Source of the DNA: Saccharopolyspora galaxeae
GTDB taxonomy: Bacteria > Actinomycetota > Actinomycetes > Mycobacteriales > Pseudonocardiaceae
DNA length: 64,000 bases
Assembly: GCF_016526145.1 (NCBI RefSeq)
Contig: NZ_JADDUE010000011.1
Coordinates: forward strand, 1-64,000
Reading direction: 5' to 3'
This document shows, piece by piece, positions 16,184-24,263 of this stretch (positions are counted from its first letter, which is position 1; every line of letters starts with the position of its first letter). The notes under the pieces were generated by a model. The model did not search any database, was not told the DNA's origin, and worked only from the letters and a program-made list of their open reading frames with translations. A program made the translations under genes and the position numbers.

Positions 16184-16381
16184 ATGTTCCTCGTGCAGCA
16201 CGCCGTGCTGGCGGAGGCGGCGACCACTCAGGGGTGGGTCGGTGTGACGACCTTGGCGGCCGGTGGCCTGCTCGGGTTCGTCGCGCTGTATCGCCGTGCC
16301 CGGGCCACACTGGCGAAGCGGCGGCGGGCGCGGCCGATGCGCAGCGGACCGCAGATCAGCGCGCTGTTCCCGCGGCAGTAG
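16184..16381 (+). CDS. Small membrane protein with basic tail (65 aa)
   Basis: The ATG at 16184 is preceded by GGAAGGAGG, with a somewhat long spacing of 12 nt. One hydrophobic stretch (VGVTTLAAGGLLGFVALY) is followed by a strongly basic tail (RRARATLAKRRRARP). No family is recognised. It ends 53 nt before murT in the same direction and may share its transcript. Confidence 0.5.
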   Translation: MFLVQHAVLAEAATTQGWVGVTTLAAGGLLGFVALYRRARATLAKRRRARPMRSGPQISALFPRQ

Positions 16382-16434
16382 CGCCCGCCGGGCGGACAGG
16401 CGGCACACCGTGATTCGTCCAGGGGGAGTGGCGA

Positions 16435-17853
16435 ATGACCGGCATCAGGAAAGACGGCGACCGGGCCGCGCGCCCGGACGGCCGGGACGGTACTGAGATC
16501 GACGACGCGGCGCAGCCGCGGCCGGGCGCCGAGCAGGAAGCCGATTCCCGGCCCGACGAGACGACCGCGGTGGCGCGCGGGAACCCGGTGACCGCGCCGT
16601 GGCGCGTCGTGGCTCCGCCGGTCGAACCCGCCCGACGTCCGCTGCGCACCTCGTTCGCGGTCGGTGCCGGCCGCGCGGTGGCCGGGATGTCCCGCCGGTT
16701 GCGGCTCGGCAGCGGCGGGATGATCGGCGGCAGGTTGGCGCAGAGCCTGCAGCCGGGCCTGCTGGGCACCCTCGCCACCGGCCGCCGGATCGTGCTGATC
16801 ACCGGCACCAACGGAAAGACCACCACGACCGAGCTGGTCGCCGAGGCGCTGCGCAGCCGCGGCGCGGCCACCAGCAACGTCACCGGCGCGAACATGCTCG
16901 ACGGGCACGTCGCGGCGCTGATGACCGACCTGTCCGCGCCGTTCGCGGCGTTGGAGGTCGACGAGCTGCACCTGGACCGGGTCGTCACGGAGTTCACCCC
17001 GGCCGTGGTGGTGCTGCTGAACCTCAGCCGCGACCAGCTCGACCGGGTCGGCGAGGTCCGCACCGTGCAGCAGAGCTTGCGCCGGGCGCTGGCGCGCGCG
17101 CCGCAGACCCGCGTCGTGGCCAACCGCGACGATCCGAACGTCGTGTCCGTCGCCGCCGATCACCCCGCGGTGACCTGGGTTTCCGGTGGTGCGCGCTGGA
17201 CCAGGGACGCGCTCAACTGCCCGCGCTGCGGTTCCTTCCTGGACGACGTCGAGGGGGAGTGGCGCTGCGGGTGCGGGCTGGCGCGCCCACCGGCTGATTG
17301 GACCGTCACCGGTGCCGGGCTCACCGGCCCGGACGGGCTGGACCGCCGGCTCGCCGTTCAGTTGCCGGGCCAGGTCAACCGCATCAACGCCGCGTTCGCG
17401 GTGGCCGCGGCCACCGAACTCGGCTGCGACGCGGACGCGGTGCTGCGCCGGATCTCCGCGATGCGCCACGCCAGCGGCCGCTACTCCGCGGTTCGGCTGG
17501 ACGGGTGGGCCGTGCGGTTGCTGCTGGCGAAGAACCCGGCGAGCTGGCTGGAAATGCTGGACCTCGTCGCTGCGCACGACCGGCACCTGGTGCTGGCGGT
17601 GAACAGCAGGGAGCCCGACGGCCACGACGTGTCCTGGCTGTGGGACGTGGACTTCGAGTCGTTGCGCGGCCGCGCGGTCACCGTCACCGGTGAGCGCGGT
17701 CTGGACCTGGCGGTGCGGCTGCGCTACGCGGACGTGGGCTGCGAGGTCGTGCCCACGGTCCGCGACGCACTGCCGAACGCGGGGGAGGAACCCGACGTGA
17801 TCGCCAACTACACGGCGTTCCGGGACCTGCTGGTCCGGAGCGTGCCGCGATGA
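16435..17853 (+). CDS. murT: Lipid II isoglutaminyl synthase, MurT subunit
   Basis: This Mur-ligase-like subunit amidates the alpha-carboxyl of D-Glu in lipid II, using ammonia from GatD. Length is 472 residues. After a variable hydrophilic N-terminus of about 80 residues come the P-loop GTNGKTTTT, the core Mur ligase domain, and an inserted zinc ribbon with CPRC and CGCG. The C-terminal domain has the MurT-type aspartate region (DVSWLWDVDFE). GGGGGAG precedes the ATG. The stop overlaps the gatD start by ATGA, matching the usual murT-gatD pairing and obligate complex. It acts at the cytoplasmic face of the membrane. Confidence 0.95.
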   Translation: MTGIRKDGDRAARPDGRDGTEIDDAAQPRPGAEQEADSRPDETTAVARGNPVTAPWRVVAPPVEPARRPLRTSFAVGAGRAVAGMSRRLRLGSGGMIGGRLAQSLQPGLLGTLATGRRIVLITGTNGKTTTTELVAEALRSRGAATSNVTGANMLDGHVAALMTDLSAPFAALEVDELHLDRVVTEFTPAVVVLLNLSRDQLDRVGEVRTVQQSLRRALARAPQTRVVANRDDPNVVSVAADHPAVTWVSGGARWTRDALNCPRCGSFLDDVEGEWRCGCGLARPPADWTVTGAGLTGPDGLDRRLAVQLPGQVNRINAAFAVAAATELGCDADAVLRRISAMRHASGRYSAVRLDGWAVRLLLAKNPASWLEMLDLVAAHDRHLVLAVNSREPDGHDVSWLWDVDFESLRGRAVTVTGERGLDLAVRLRYADVGCEVVPTVRDALPNAGEEPDVIANYTAFRDLLVRSVPR

Positions 17854-18557
17854 GCGCCGTGCGGATCGCGCTGGTGCTGCCGGACCTGCTGGGCACCTAC
17901 GGGGACCGCGGGAACATGCTGGTCTTGGAGCAGCGGCTGCGCTGGCGCGACATCGCGTGCGAGTCGGTCACCGTGCTGTCGTCCTCGGCCGCGGTGCCGG
18001 AGTCCTGCGACGTGTACCTGCTCGGCGGGGGAGAGGACGTCGCCCAGACCGCGGCGATGCGCGTGTTGGCCCGTTCACCGGGGTTGCAGCGGGCGGCTGC
18101 GCGCGGCGCTGCGGTGCTGGGCATCTGCGGCGGCCTGCAACTGCTGGGCACCGCTTTCACCACCGGGGACGGGGTGCGCCACGAGGGACTGGGGTTGGTC
18201 GACGCGGTCACCGAGCCGGGTGCTGAGCGGGCGATCGGCGAGGTCGTCGCGGATGCCGCACTGCCCGGAGTGGGGATGCTGACGGGCTTCGAGAACCACC
18301 TCGGCCGGACCCGGCTCGGCGCGGCGGGCCGGCCGCTCGGCCGGGTGTCCCGCGGCACCGGCAACGGGCACGACCGGGCCGAAGGCGCGGTGCGCGGGCA
18401 CGTCGTGTGCACCTACCTGCACGGGCCGATCTTGGCGCGCAACCCGCGGCTGGCGGACTTGCTGCTGGAGTGGGCGATCGGTGCCGAGCTGCCGCGGGTC
18501 GCCGAGCCGCCGGAGCTGGAGCAGCTGCGCACCAGCCGGAGCCGCGCGGCGAAGTGA
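17850..18557 (+). CDS. gatD: Lipid II isoglutaminyl synthase, glutaminase subunit
   Basis: This 235-residue class I (CobB/CobQ-like) glutamine amidotransferase hydrolyses glutamine to supply ammonia to MurT. The nucleophile is Cys93 in VLGICGGLQLLG and a catalytic histidine lies in CTYLHGPIL. The N-terminal GTYGDRGNMLVLEQR is typical of GatD. It starts by overlapping murT. The short basic C-terminus runs into a hairpin just after the stop. Product and partner are well supported by family and context. Confidence 0.95.
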   Translation: MSAVRIALVLPDLLGTYGDRGNMLVLEQRLRWRDIACESVTVLSSSAAVPESCDVYLLGGGEDVAQTAAMRVLARSPGLQRAAARGAAVLGICGGLQLLGTAFTTGDGVRHEGLGLVDAVTEPGAERAIGEVVADAALPGVGMLTGFENHLGRTRLGAAGRPLGRVSRGTGNGHDRAEGAVRGHVVCTYLHGPILARNPRLADLLLEWAIGAELPRVAEPPELEQLRTSRSRAAK

Positions 18558-18561
18558 CCAA

Positions 18562-18580
18562 CCCGGCGCTCAGCGCCGGG
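18562..18580. terminator. Hairpin between convergent gatD and murJ
   Basis: The 8-bp stem CCCGGCGC/GCGCCGGG has a 3-nt loop. It begins 4 nt after the gatD stop and extends into the last codons of murJ on the other strand, so it could end transcription from either side. There is no U-tract. Confidence 0.55.
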
Positions 18581-20198
18581 CGAACCGCCGCCGCAGCACC
18601 GCGCGCACCGGGTCGAGCTCGGGAGCGCGGGCCAGCAGCAGACCGCCGAAGCTGATCAGCAGGATCAGCAGTCCGTCGATGGCCAGTCGCAGCCACGCCC
18701 CGGCCACCACGCCGACCGCGGCGAACACACCGCTGAGCACCGCGTCCGCGGCGAGCGCGACACCGCAGGCGAGCGCGGTGACCACGACGGCGCGCAGCAG
18801 GCTCACTCCGATGCGCCCGCTGCGCATCCCGCCGACGCGGGCGCGCAACCACACCTGCCCGAGCAGCGCGCCGACCACGAAGCTCAGCGACATCGCCAGC
18901 GCGACACCGACCACCAGGTCGCGCGGGTCGGCGGTGGCCAGGAACAGGTAGCACAACGTGGCCCGTACCCCGACCATCACGACGTTGATCACCGTCGGCG
19001 TGCGCGCGTCCTTCATCGCGTAGAACGCGCGAAGCTGCAGCATGGTGATCGCGAACGGCACGATTCCCGCCGCGCAGACCCCGATGGTGGCGCCGAGCCG
19101 GTCGGCGGCGGCGACCCCGTTGTTGCCCAGCGAGAAGAAGGCGACACCCAGCGAACCGCCCGCGACCAGCATCAGCGCGCTGATCGGCAGCAGCAGCACC
19201 GCGCTCATCCGGGTGCCGAGCGACAGGTCCGCGACGAAGTTCGCTGAGTCGTGCTCGGTGGCGGCGCGGCTGATCCGCGGCATCAGCGCGGTCAGCAGGG
19301 AGACCCCGAGCACGCCGTAGGGCACTTGGGACAGCAGCCAGGCGTAGGTGAAGGTGGCGACGCTGCCTTCGGTGCCTTGCGCGCTGACCCGGGTGGTGAC
19401 GATCATGCCGGTCTGGCTGATCCCGGTGTAGAGCACGACCCAGCCCGCGAGTGCGGCGAACTCGCCGAGGTTGCGGTCCCAGCCCCACCGCCAGCGGAAC
19501 CGAAAACCCACGCGGCGCAACGCCACCGCGACCACGAGGCTTTGCGCCACGATGCCGAGGGCGGTGCCGATGCCGAGCACCAGCAGCTTCGGCTGGCCCA
19601 TCCGGACCGGGTCGAGCGAGATCGTCCCGGGCAGCAGCGCGAACACACCTGTGGTGGCGATGACCACGAGGTTGTTCACCACCGGAGCCCACGCGGGCGG
19701 ACCGAACACGTGCCGCGCGTTGAGCACCGCCGAGAGCAGCGCCGAGAGGCCGTAGAACAGGATCGCGGGCAGCAGCAGGTAGGCGAACGCGGTGGTCAGC
19801 TCGGTGTTTGCCCTGCTGTTGGAGCCCAGGTAGAGGTTGGTCAGCAGCGGGGCGGCGGCGACCGACACCAGCATGGCCCCGGCCATGAGCACCCCGCCTG
19901 TGGTGATGAGCCACTGCGCGTAGGACTCGCCGTTGCGATGGCTCTCCTGTTGCGCCCGAACCAGCAGCGGCACCGCGACACTGGTGAGCACTCCGCCGAG
20001 CAGCAGCTCGTTGATGACCGTGGGCAGCGTGTTGGCGACGGTGTAGGAGTCGTTGACCATGCCGAGCCCGAGCACGCCGACCAGCAGCACCTTGGCCCCC
20101 AGGCCGGTGATGCGGCTGACGATGGTGGCCACGGCCATCGTGCCGCTGGCGCGGGCAAGTGAGGGCCGGTGTGCTGTCGGTTCGGCCTGTTCGACCAA
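18570..20198 (-). CDS. murJ: Lipid II flippase MurJ (MviN family)
   Basis: This 542-residue multidrug/oligosaccharidyl-lipid/polysaccharide superfamily flippase is predicted to have 14 membrane helices. It opens with RASGTMAVATIVSRITGLG and has the MviN pattern DSYTVANTLPTVINELLLGG. The likely start is TTG at 20198, since GAGGGGG lies about 7 nt upstream and no ATG/GTG is better placed. It moves lipid II across the membrane for peptidoglycan synthesis. It lacks the C-terminal kinase-like and sugar-binding extension of mycobacterial MviN, so this may be one of several paralogues in the genome. It is convergent with murT-gatD. Confidence 0.88.
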   Translation of the reverse strand: MVEQAEPTAHRPSLARASGTMAVATIVSRITGLGAKVLLVGVLGLGMVNDSYTVANTLPTVINELLLGGVLTSVAVPLLVRAQQESHRNGESYAQWLITTGGVLMAGAMLVSVAAAPLLTNLYLGSNSRANTELTTAFAYLLLPAILFYGLSALLSAVLNARHVFGPPAWAPVVNNLVVIATTGVFALLPGTISLDPVRMGQPKLLVLGIGTALGIVAQSLVVAVALRRVGFRFRWRWGWDRNLGEFAALAGWVVLYTGISQTGMIVTTRVSAQGTEGSVATFTYAWLLSQVPYGVLGVSLLTALMPRISRAATEHDSANFVADLSLGTRMSAVLLLPISALMLVAGGSLGVAFFSLGNNGVAAADRLGATIGVCAAGIVPFAITMLQLRAFYAMKDARTPTVINVVMVGVRATLCYLFLATADPRDLVVGVALAMSLSFVVGALLGQVWLRARVGGMRSGRIGVSLLRAVVVTALACGVALAADAVLSGVFAAVGVVAGAWLRLAIDGLLILLISFGGLLLARAPELDPVRAVLRRRFARR

Positions 20199-20309
20199 CT
20201 CAATGCCCCCTCGCGCGCCGTCCTCGGCGACTGTGTCACGGATGGCCGGGGGTTGCGTTGCCGAAACCGGACCGTGGCAGGCTGGTCGTGCTCAGCGGAG
20301 GAGGCGTTC

Positions 20310-20789
20310 GTGCTCGTCGTCGGTGTGCTGCTCGTGGTGGCCGGAGTGATCACCGCCGTGTCCGGGGACTGGACCGGCTCGCAGTGGTTGCTGCCGAGCG
20401 GTCTGATCGCGGCGGGCATCGGCGTGCTGATCGCCGGAGTCGTCGCGGCCGTGCGCCGCAGGCTGGCCCCGCTGCGGGCGGCGAAGAAGGCGGCGACGTC
20501 GGCGCCCGAAAGCGGTGGCCCGATCAGCCGCGCGCGGGCGGTCCCGGCGATGGTCGCCGCGCCGTGGCGCGGGTCCGGTGCGGCGGTCCCGCGATATCAG
20601 ACGGTGCTGTGGCTGCTGGCGTTGATCTACATCGTGTGGCCGGTCGATTTCGTACCTGACCTGTTGCCGCTGCTGGGCTTCACCGACGACATCGGGGTCG
20701 GCGCGTGGTTGCTGACCAGCCTGTACGCCGAAGCGGGCAACCACCTGGCCCGGCAGGGGGAGCGGTCCGGCGACGCCGCCGAAGACTGA
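20310..20789 (+). CDS. DUF1232 (YkvA-like) membrane protein
   Basis: This 159-residue protein starts at GTG 20310 behind GGAGGAGG. Two N-terminal hydrophobic segments (VLVVGVLLVVAGVITAV and WLLPSGLIAAGIGVLIAGVV) are followed by a basic linker and a C-terminal DUF1232 region (RYQTVLWLLALIYIVWPVDF, then VPDLLPLLGFTDDIGVGAWL). The function of DUF1232 is not established. It is divergent from murJ. Confidence 0.8.
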   Translation: MLVVGVLLVVAGVITAVSGDWTGSQWLLPSGLIAAGIGVLIAGVVAAVRRRLAPLRAAKKAATSAPESGGPISRARAVPAMVAAPWRGSGAAVPRYQTVLWLLALIYIVWPVDFVPDLLPLLGFTDDIGVGAWLLTSLYAEAGNHLARQGERSGDAAED

Positions 20790-20840
20790 CCACCCGGCTC
20801 CGGGCGCCGCGGCGCAGCGAGCGACTCGGGCGCTCGGCGG

Positions 20841-21284
20841 TCATTCCGACGTGGTCGGCTGCTCGGCCACGCGGACCTTGCGCTTGCGGTACTGCGAGAA
20901 CAGGCCGTGGTCGATCGCCCAGCGCCCGCCGTTGAAGCCGAGCATCAGCGCGGAAACCCCGATGACCAGCACGAGTTCGTACCCCTGCGGGGAGAACAGC
21001 CCGTAGGGAGCGTGCACGAAGAAGATCGCTCCGGCCATCACGATCGCGATGCAGATGCCCACCAGCGGCAGCAGCAACCCGAGGATCAGCAGCAACCCGC
21101 CGACTAGCTCGACCATCGCGGTGAACCAGGCGGCCACCGAGGGCAGCGGGATGCCGATCTGCCGGAACGCGTCCACGACGGTGGGCATGCCGATCCCGAA
21201 GACCTTCTGCGCACCGTGCGCGATCAGCACGATGCCGATCGCGAGGCGGGCGATGAAGGTGAGCAGGTCCCGCAGGTGGCGCAT
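20841..21284 (-). CDS. DoxX-family membrane protein
   Basis: The 147-residue protein has four predicted helices and the DoxX pattern (LARLAIGIVLIAHGAQKVFG-like start, then VAAWFTAMVELVGGLLLILG). GGGAG precedes the ATG at 21284. DoxX proteins are linked to redox or membrane stress in several bacteria, but the role here is not known. It lies downstream of the acyl-CoA dehydrogenase but is separated from it by a strong terminator. Confidence 0.85.
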   Translation of the reverse strand: MRHLRDLLTFIARLAIGIVLIAHGAQKVFGIGMPTVVDAFRQIGIPLPSVAAWFTAMVELVGGLLLILGLLLPLVGICIAIVMAGAIFFVHAPYGLFSPQGYELVLVIGVSALMLGFNGGRWAIDHGLFSQYRKRKVRVAEQPTTSE

Positions 21285-21379
21285 GTCGCTCTCCCGGTGT
21301 TCGCGGCGGCTGTTGCGGCGTCGGGGGAGGTGCGGCCAGTGTGCGGGCGCGGCCGGTGCGGGGCATCCCGGCCGGAACG

Positions 21380-21416
21380 CCGTTGGCCCCCGGTGCGCGC
21401 GACCGGGGGCCAACGG
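21380..21416 (-). terminator. Terminator of acyl-CoA dehydrogenase gene
   Basis: A perfect 15-bp stem (21380-21394 with 21402-21416) has the 7-nt loop GCGCGCG. It starts 22 nt after the dehydrogenase stop in its transcription direction. No U-run follows, as is common in GC-rich actinomycetes. Confidence 0.85.
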
Positions 21417-21437
21417 GCCGGAGCTGCGTGCGGGCTT

Positions 21438-22595
21438 TTAGCCCTTGAGCAGCGCGCGGGCCATCACCATGCGCTGGATCTGGTTGGTGCCCTCGTAGAT
21501 CTGGGTGATCTTGGCGTCGCGCATCATCCGCTCGACCGGGAAGTCCCTGGTGTAGCCGGCGCCGCCGAACAGCTGCACCGCGTCGGTGGTGACCTCCATG
21601 GCCACGTCGGAGGCGTAGCACTTGGCGGCCGCCGAGATGAACCCGAGCTTGCCCTCACCGCGCTCGGCGCGCGCCGCGGACACGTAGACCATGTGCCTGG
21701 CGGCCTCGATCTTCATGGCCATGTCGGCGAGCATGAACTGCACGCCCTGGAAGTCCGAGATGGCCTTGCCGAACTGCTTGCGCTCCTTGACGTAGTCGAT
21801 CGCGGAGTCCAGCGCGCCCTGCGCGATGCCCACGGCCTGCGCGCCGATCGTCGGGCGGGTGTGGTCCAGCGTGGCGAGCGCGGTCTTGAACCCGGTGCCG
21901 GGCTCGCCGATGATCCGGTCGCCGGGGATGGTGCAGTCCTCGAAGTACAGCTCCACCGTGGGCGAGCCCTTGATCCCGAGCTTCTTCTCCTTCGGCCCGA
22001 CCACGAATCCCGGGTCGTCCTTGTGCACCACGAACGCGCTGATGCCGTTGGCGCCCTGGTCCGGGTCGGTGACGGCCATGACGGTGTACCAGCTCGACTC
22101 GCCGCCGTTGGTGATCCAGCACTTGGTGCCGTTGAGCACCCAGTCGTCGCCGTCGCGGTGCGCGCGGGTCTTCATCGAGCCCGCGTCGGAGCCGGCTTCG
22201 CGTTCGGACAGCGCGTAGGAGGCGGTGGTCTCGCCGGAGGCGATCGAACCGAGCACCTTGCTCTTGAGGTCCTCCGAGCCGGACAGCAGGATCGGCATGG
22301 TGCCGAGCTTGTTCACCGCCGGGATCAGCGAGGACGAGGCGCACACCCGCGCGACCTCTTCGATCACGATGCAGGTGGCGACCGAGTCGGCCCCTTCGCC
22401 GCCGTACTGCTCGGGCACGTGCACCGCGGCGAAGCCGGACTTCACCAGCGCATCGAGCGCTTCTCGCGGGTAGCGCTCCTGCTCGTCGACCTCGGCGGCG
22501 TGCGGTGCGATTTCCTTCTCGGCCAGCGCGCGGACGGCTTCCCGCAGCGCGTCGTGCTCGTCGGCCAGCCGGTAGGTGTCGAAGTCCGGGTTCAC
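21438..22595 (-). CDS. Acyl-CoA dehydrogenase
   Basis: This 385-residue FAD enzyme carries out the first step of beta-oxidation or branched-chain acyl-CoA degradation. GTG at 22595 has GGGAGG 6 nt upstream. Typical blocks are EQYGGEGADSV, YALSEREAGSDAGSM and WITNGGESSWYTVMA for flavin contact, and the C-terminal YEGTNQIQRMVMARALL, which carries the catalytic glutamate of the short/medium-chain type. The divergent TetR gene at 22723, with an intervening palindrome, is the likely repressor responding to an acyl-CoA or fatty acid. Chain-length preference cannot be read. Confidence 0.92.
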   Translation of the reverse strand: MNPDFDTYRLADEHDALREAVRALAEKEIAPHAAEVDEQERYPREALDALVKSGFAAVHVPEQYGGEGADSVATCIVIEEVARVCASSSLIPAVNKLGTMPILLSGSEDLKSKVLGSIASGETTASYALSEREAGSDAGSMKTRAHRDGDDWVLNGTKCWITNGGESSWYTVMAVTDPDQGANGISAFVVHKDDPGFVVGPKEKKLGIKGSPTVELYFEDCTIPGDRIIGEPGTGFKTALATLDHTRPTIGAQAVGIAQGALDSAIDYVKERKQFGKAISDFQGVQFMLADMAMKIEAARHMVYVSAARAERGEGKLGFISAAAKCYASDVAMEVTTDAVQLFGGAGYTRDFPVERMMRDAKITQIYEGTNQIQRMVMARALLKG

Positions 22596-22679
22596 CGCGT
22601 GCCTCCCGTTTCTCGTCGTGATCGCCAGGTAGGTGCGGCCGCGGACGGACCCGGCTGCGCACGTCGCGGAGAATCCTAA

Positions 22680-22697
22680 CGGCACGGAGTGCCACCG
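22680..22697. promoter_or_regulatory. TetR operator upstream of the acyl-CoA dehydrogenase/TetR pair
   Basis: CGGCACGGAGTGCCACCG contains GGCAC-N3-GTGCC. It overlaps where the -35 region of the TetR gene should be, given its -10 TATATT at 22711-22716. A 16/18 match recurs at 23476-23493. Confidence 0.6.
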
Positions 22698-22722
22698 GCA
22701 ATCGGCCGGGTATATTTCGGCC

Positions 22723-23463
22723 ATGCCCGAGCAGCCGAGGCCGCGCGAAGGCCGCACCGCGCAGGGTCGCCGCAGGGTCCGCGGGACCGTGTCGTTGGCG
22801 GCGCTGGACCTGTTCGCCGCGCAGGGTTTCGAGGCGACGACGGTGGATCAGATCGCCGAGGCCGCCGGAGTCGGCAGGCGCACCTTCTTCCGGTACTTCC
22901 GGTCCAAGGAGGACGCCGTGTTCGGCGATCACGAGGAACGGCTGGCCGACGTGGTCGAACGGCTGGAGGAAGCCGATCCGGCCGAGGATCCGCTGCTGGT
23001 GGTGTGCCGGGTCGCCGAAACCGTGCTGTCGGCGTACCTGGCCGAGCCCGCGGTCTCGCTGCAGCGGTTCGCCCTGACCAGGCAGGTTTCCTCGCTGCGG
23101 GACAAGGAGATCGCCAGCATCGACGGCTACCAGCGGGTGTTCGCCCGCTACCTGCGCGAGCGCTACCGGGAGCAGGACGAGGGCGGCCTGCAGGCGGCGG
23201 TGGCGGCCGCGGCGGTCGTGGCCGCGCACAACCACGTGCTGCGGGACTGGCTGCGCAGCGGTGCCGAGATCGACGCCATGCACCGCCTGCGCGCGGCGCT
23301 GCGCGTGGTGCGCCGGGGCCTGTCCGAGTCGTGGGCCGGTGGTGCGGGCGAGCAGGAGGACGTGGTCGTCGGCGTGGTGCGCACCGGGGCGCCCGCGGCG
23401 ACCGTGTTCAAGCAGCTCGAAACCGCACTGCGCGATCTTCCGGGCGAATCTCCGCACGCCTGA
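22723..23463 (+). CDS. TetR-family regulator (probably of acyl-CoA dehydrogenase)
   Basis: This 246-residue protein has an N-terminal TetR domain: VSLAALDLFAAQGFEATTVD, then QIAEAAGVGRRTFFRYFRSK. A long helical effector domain follows. TATATT ends 6 nt before the ATG, indicating a leaderless message. It is divergent from the acyl-CoA dehydrogenase and shares a 127-bp intergenic region containing GGCAC-N3-GTGCC, so autorepression and control of the dehydrogenase are likely. The ligand is unknown; acyl-CoA esters are typical for this arrangement. Confidence 0.9.
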   Translation: MPEQPRPREGRTAQGRRRVRGTVSLAALDLFAAQGFEATTVDQIAEAAGVGRRTFFRYFRSKEDAVFGDHEERLADVVERLEEADPAEDPLLVVCRVAETVLSAYLAEPAVSLQRFALTRQVSSLRDKEIASIDGYQRVFARYLRERYREQDEGGLQAAVAAAAVVAAHNHVLRDWLRSGAEIDAMHRLRAALRVVRRGLSESWAGGAGEQEDVVVGVVRTGAPAATVFKQLETALRDLPGESPHA

Positions 23464-23475
23464 ACGCACCTTCTG

Positions 23476-23493
23476 CGGCACTGAGTGTCACCG
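23476..23493. promoter_or_regulatory. Second copy of the TetR-operator-like box
   Basis: CGGCACTGAGTGTCACCG differs from the box at 22680 at two positions. It lies just after the TetR stop and before an A/T-rich stretch (about 23511-23560) that stands out in this GC-rich DNA. No clear gene starts nearby, so its target is unclear. Confidence 0.4.
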
Positions 23494-23885
23494 AACCGGT
23501 GCCGAACTGCCGTTTTAAAAATATTCGCCGTTTCAGCGACGAGCGAAATTTCTCGAACCCATCGCGGTTCCGACACTCGCTGCACAGATCTCGCTCGGAT
23601 GCGAGTGGAGCTTGCCTGGCGGAAGGGCGTGCGGCCCGATAGGGGAAGCCGCGGCGTTCACCGACTGCGTCGAGGGCGCGCGGTGGGGGCACCGATGCCC
23701 GCGACGGCCGCTGCGGGACCGATCAGGTCCGGCTGGGCTTCCGGGCACGCGGACGGCAGTTCGGCCGATGGGCCGAGTTCCGCGGCGACCCCGTGCTGTC
23801 GCGGGCGACGAGCTGGGATGTGCTGCATCGAAACGGCGTTTCCGGAGCTACCGCGTCCGGAGTTCTTGCGGTTGCGGGCGACGGG
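23494..23885. other. Region without a recognisable gene
   Basis: Reading frames here are short or have poor third-position GC bias, and none has a convincing start plus family motif. The A/T-rich patch near 23511-23560 could be a promoter or a junction. The plus-strand frame over about 23740-23880 has some protein-like character but no start and runs antisense into the next small gene; it may be decayed coding sequence. Confidence 0.4.
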
Positions 23886-24059
23886 TCAGTCGTAGCCGCG
23901 AATCAGGTGGCTTTCGTCGTCCATGTCGAATCCGTCGAACCCGGGCGCGATGCTGCGCGGGTAGCGGTGCTGCGCGGGGATCTCCGCATCGGGGGACAGG
24001 GTGCTGACCGTCGCGGACTGGCCCTCGTCCGGATCGTGGTCTGCGCGTTCCAAAGTCAT
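23886..24059 (-). CDS. Possible small acidic peptide (55-57 aa), unknown
   Basis: The frame has strong third-position GC bias and encodes an acidic, Asp-rich peptide with no membrane segment. It contains the stretches STLSPDAEIPAQHRY, GFDGFDMDDES and a C-terminal HLIRGYD. An AAGGAG box directly abuts ATG 24059, which is too close. The TTG at 24053, 6 nt after that box, is the better-spaced start; an upstream ATG at 24155 has no such box. Size and composition would suit a modified-peptide precursor or a small regulator, but no modifying enzyme is adjacent, so no function is assigned. Confidence 0.45.
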   Translation of the reverse strand: MTLERADHDPDEGQSATVSTLSPDAEIPAQHRYPRSIAPGFDGFDMDDESHLIRGYD

Positions 24060-24263
24060 CTCCTTTGTCGTATCGGGTGTCGGGAGGGTACGGCCGATGA
24101 TGCTGGGGAGTGGCTTAGATCGCACTCGCGCCACCCGGTTGATACATCCAGTCACCCGGAACGAGCGCGTCCGCCCAGGTCATCAGTCAACTACCTCTAA
24201 GTGTTCAGTGTTGACCGAAATCAACCGTTCAGCCCCGCACAAGCTCGTACGGCACCCAAGAAC

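Noticed and set aside
23485-23895. 136-residue plus-strand frame after the TetR gene
   Set aside because: Poor third-position bias, several rare codons, no family motif and no ribosome site; it overlaps the better small minus-strand frame.
23886-24059. Calling the small peptide a RiPP precursor
   Set aside because: Size and acidity fit, but there is no leader/core signature I recognise and no maturation or transport enzyme next to it.
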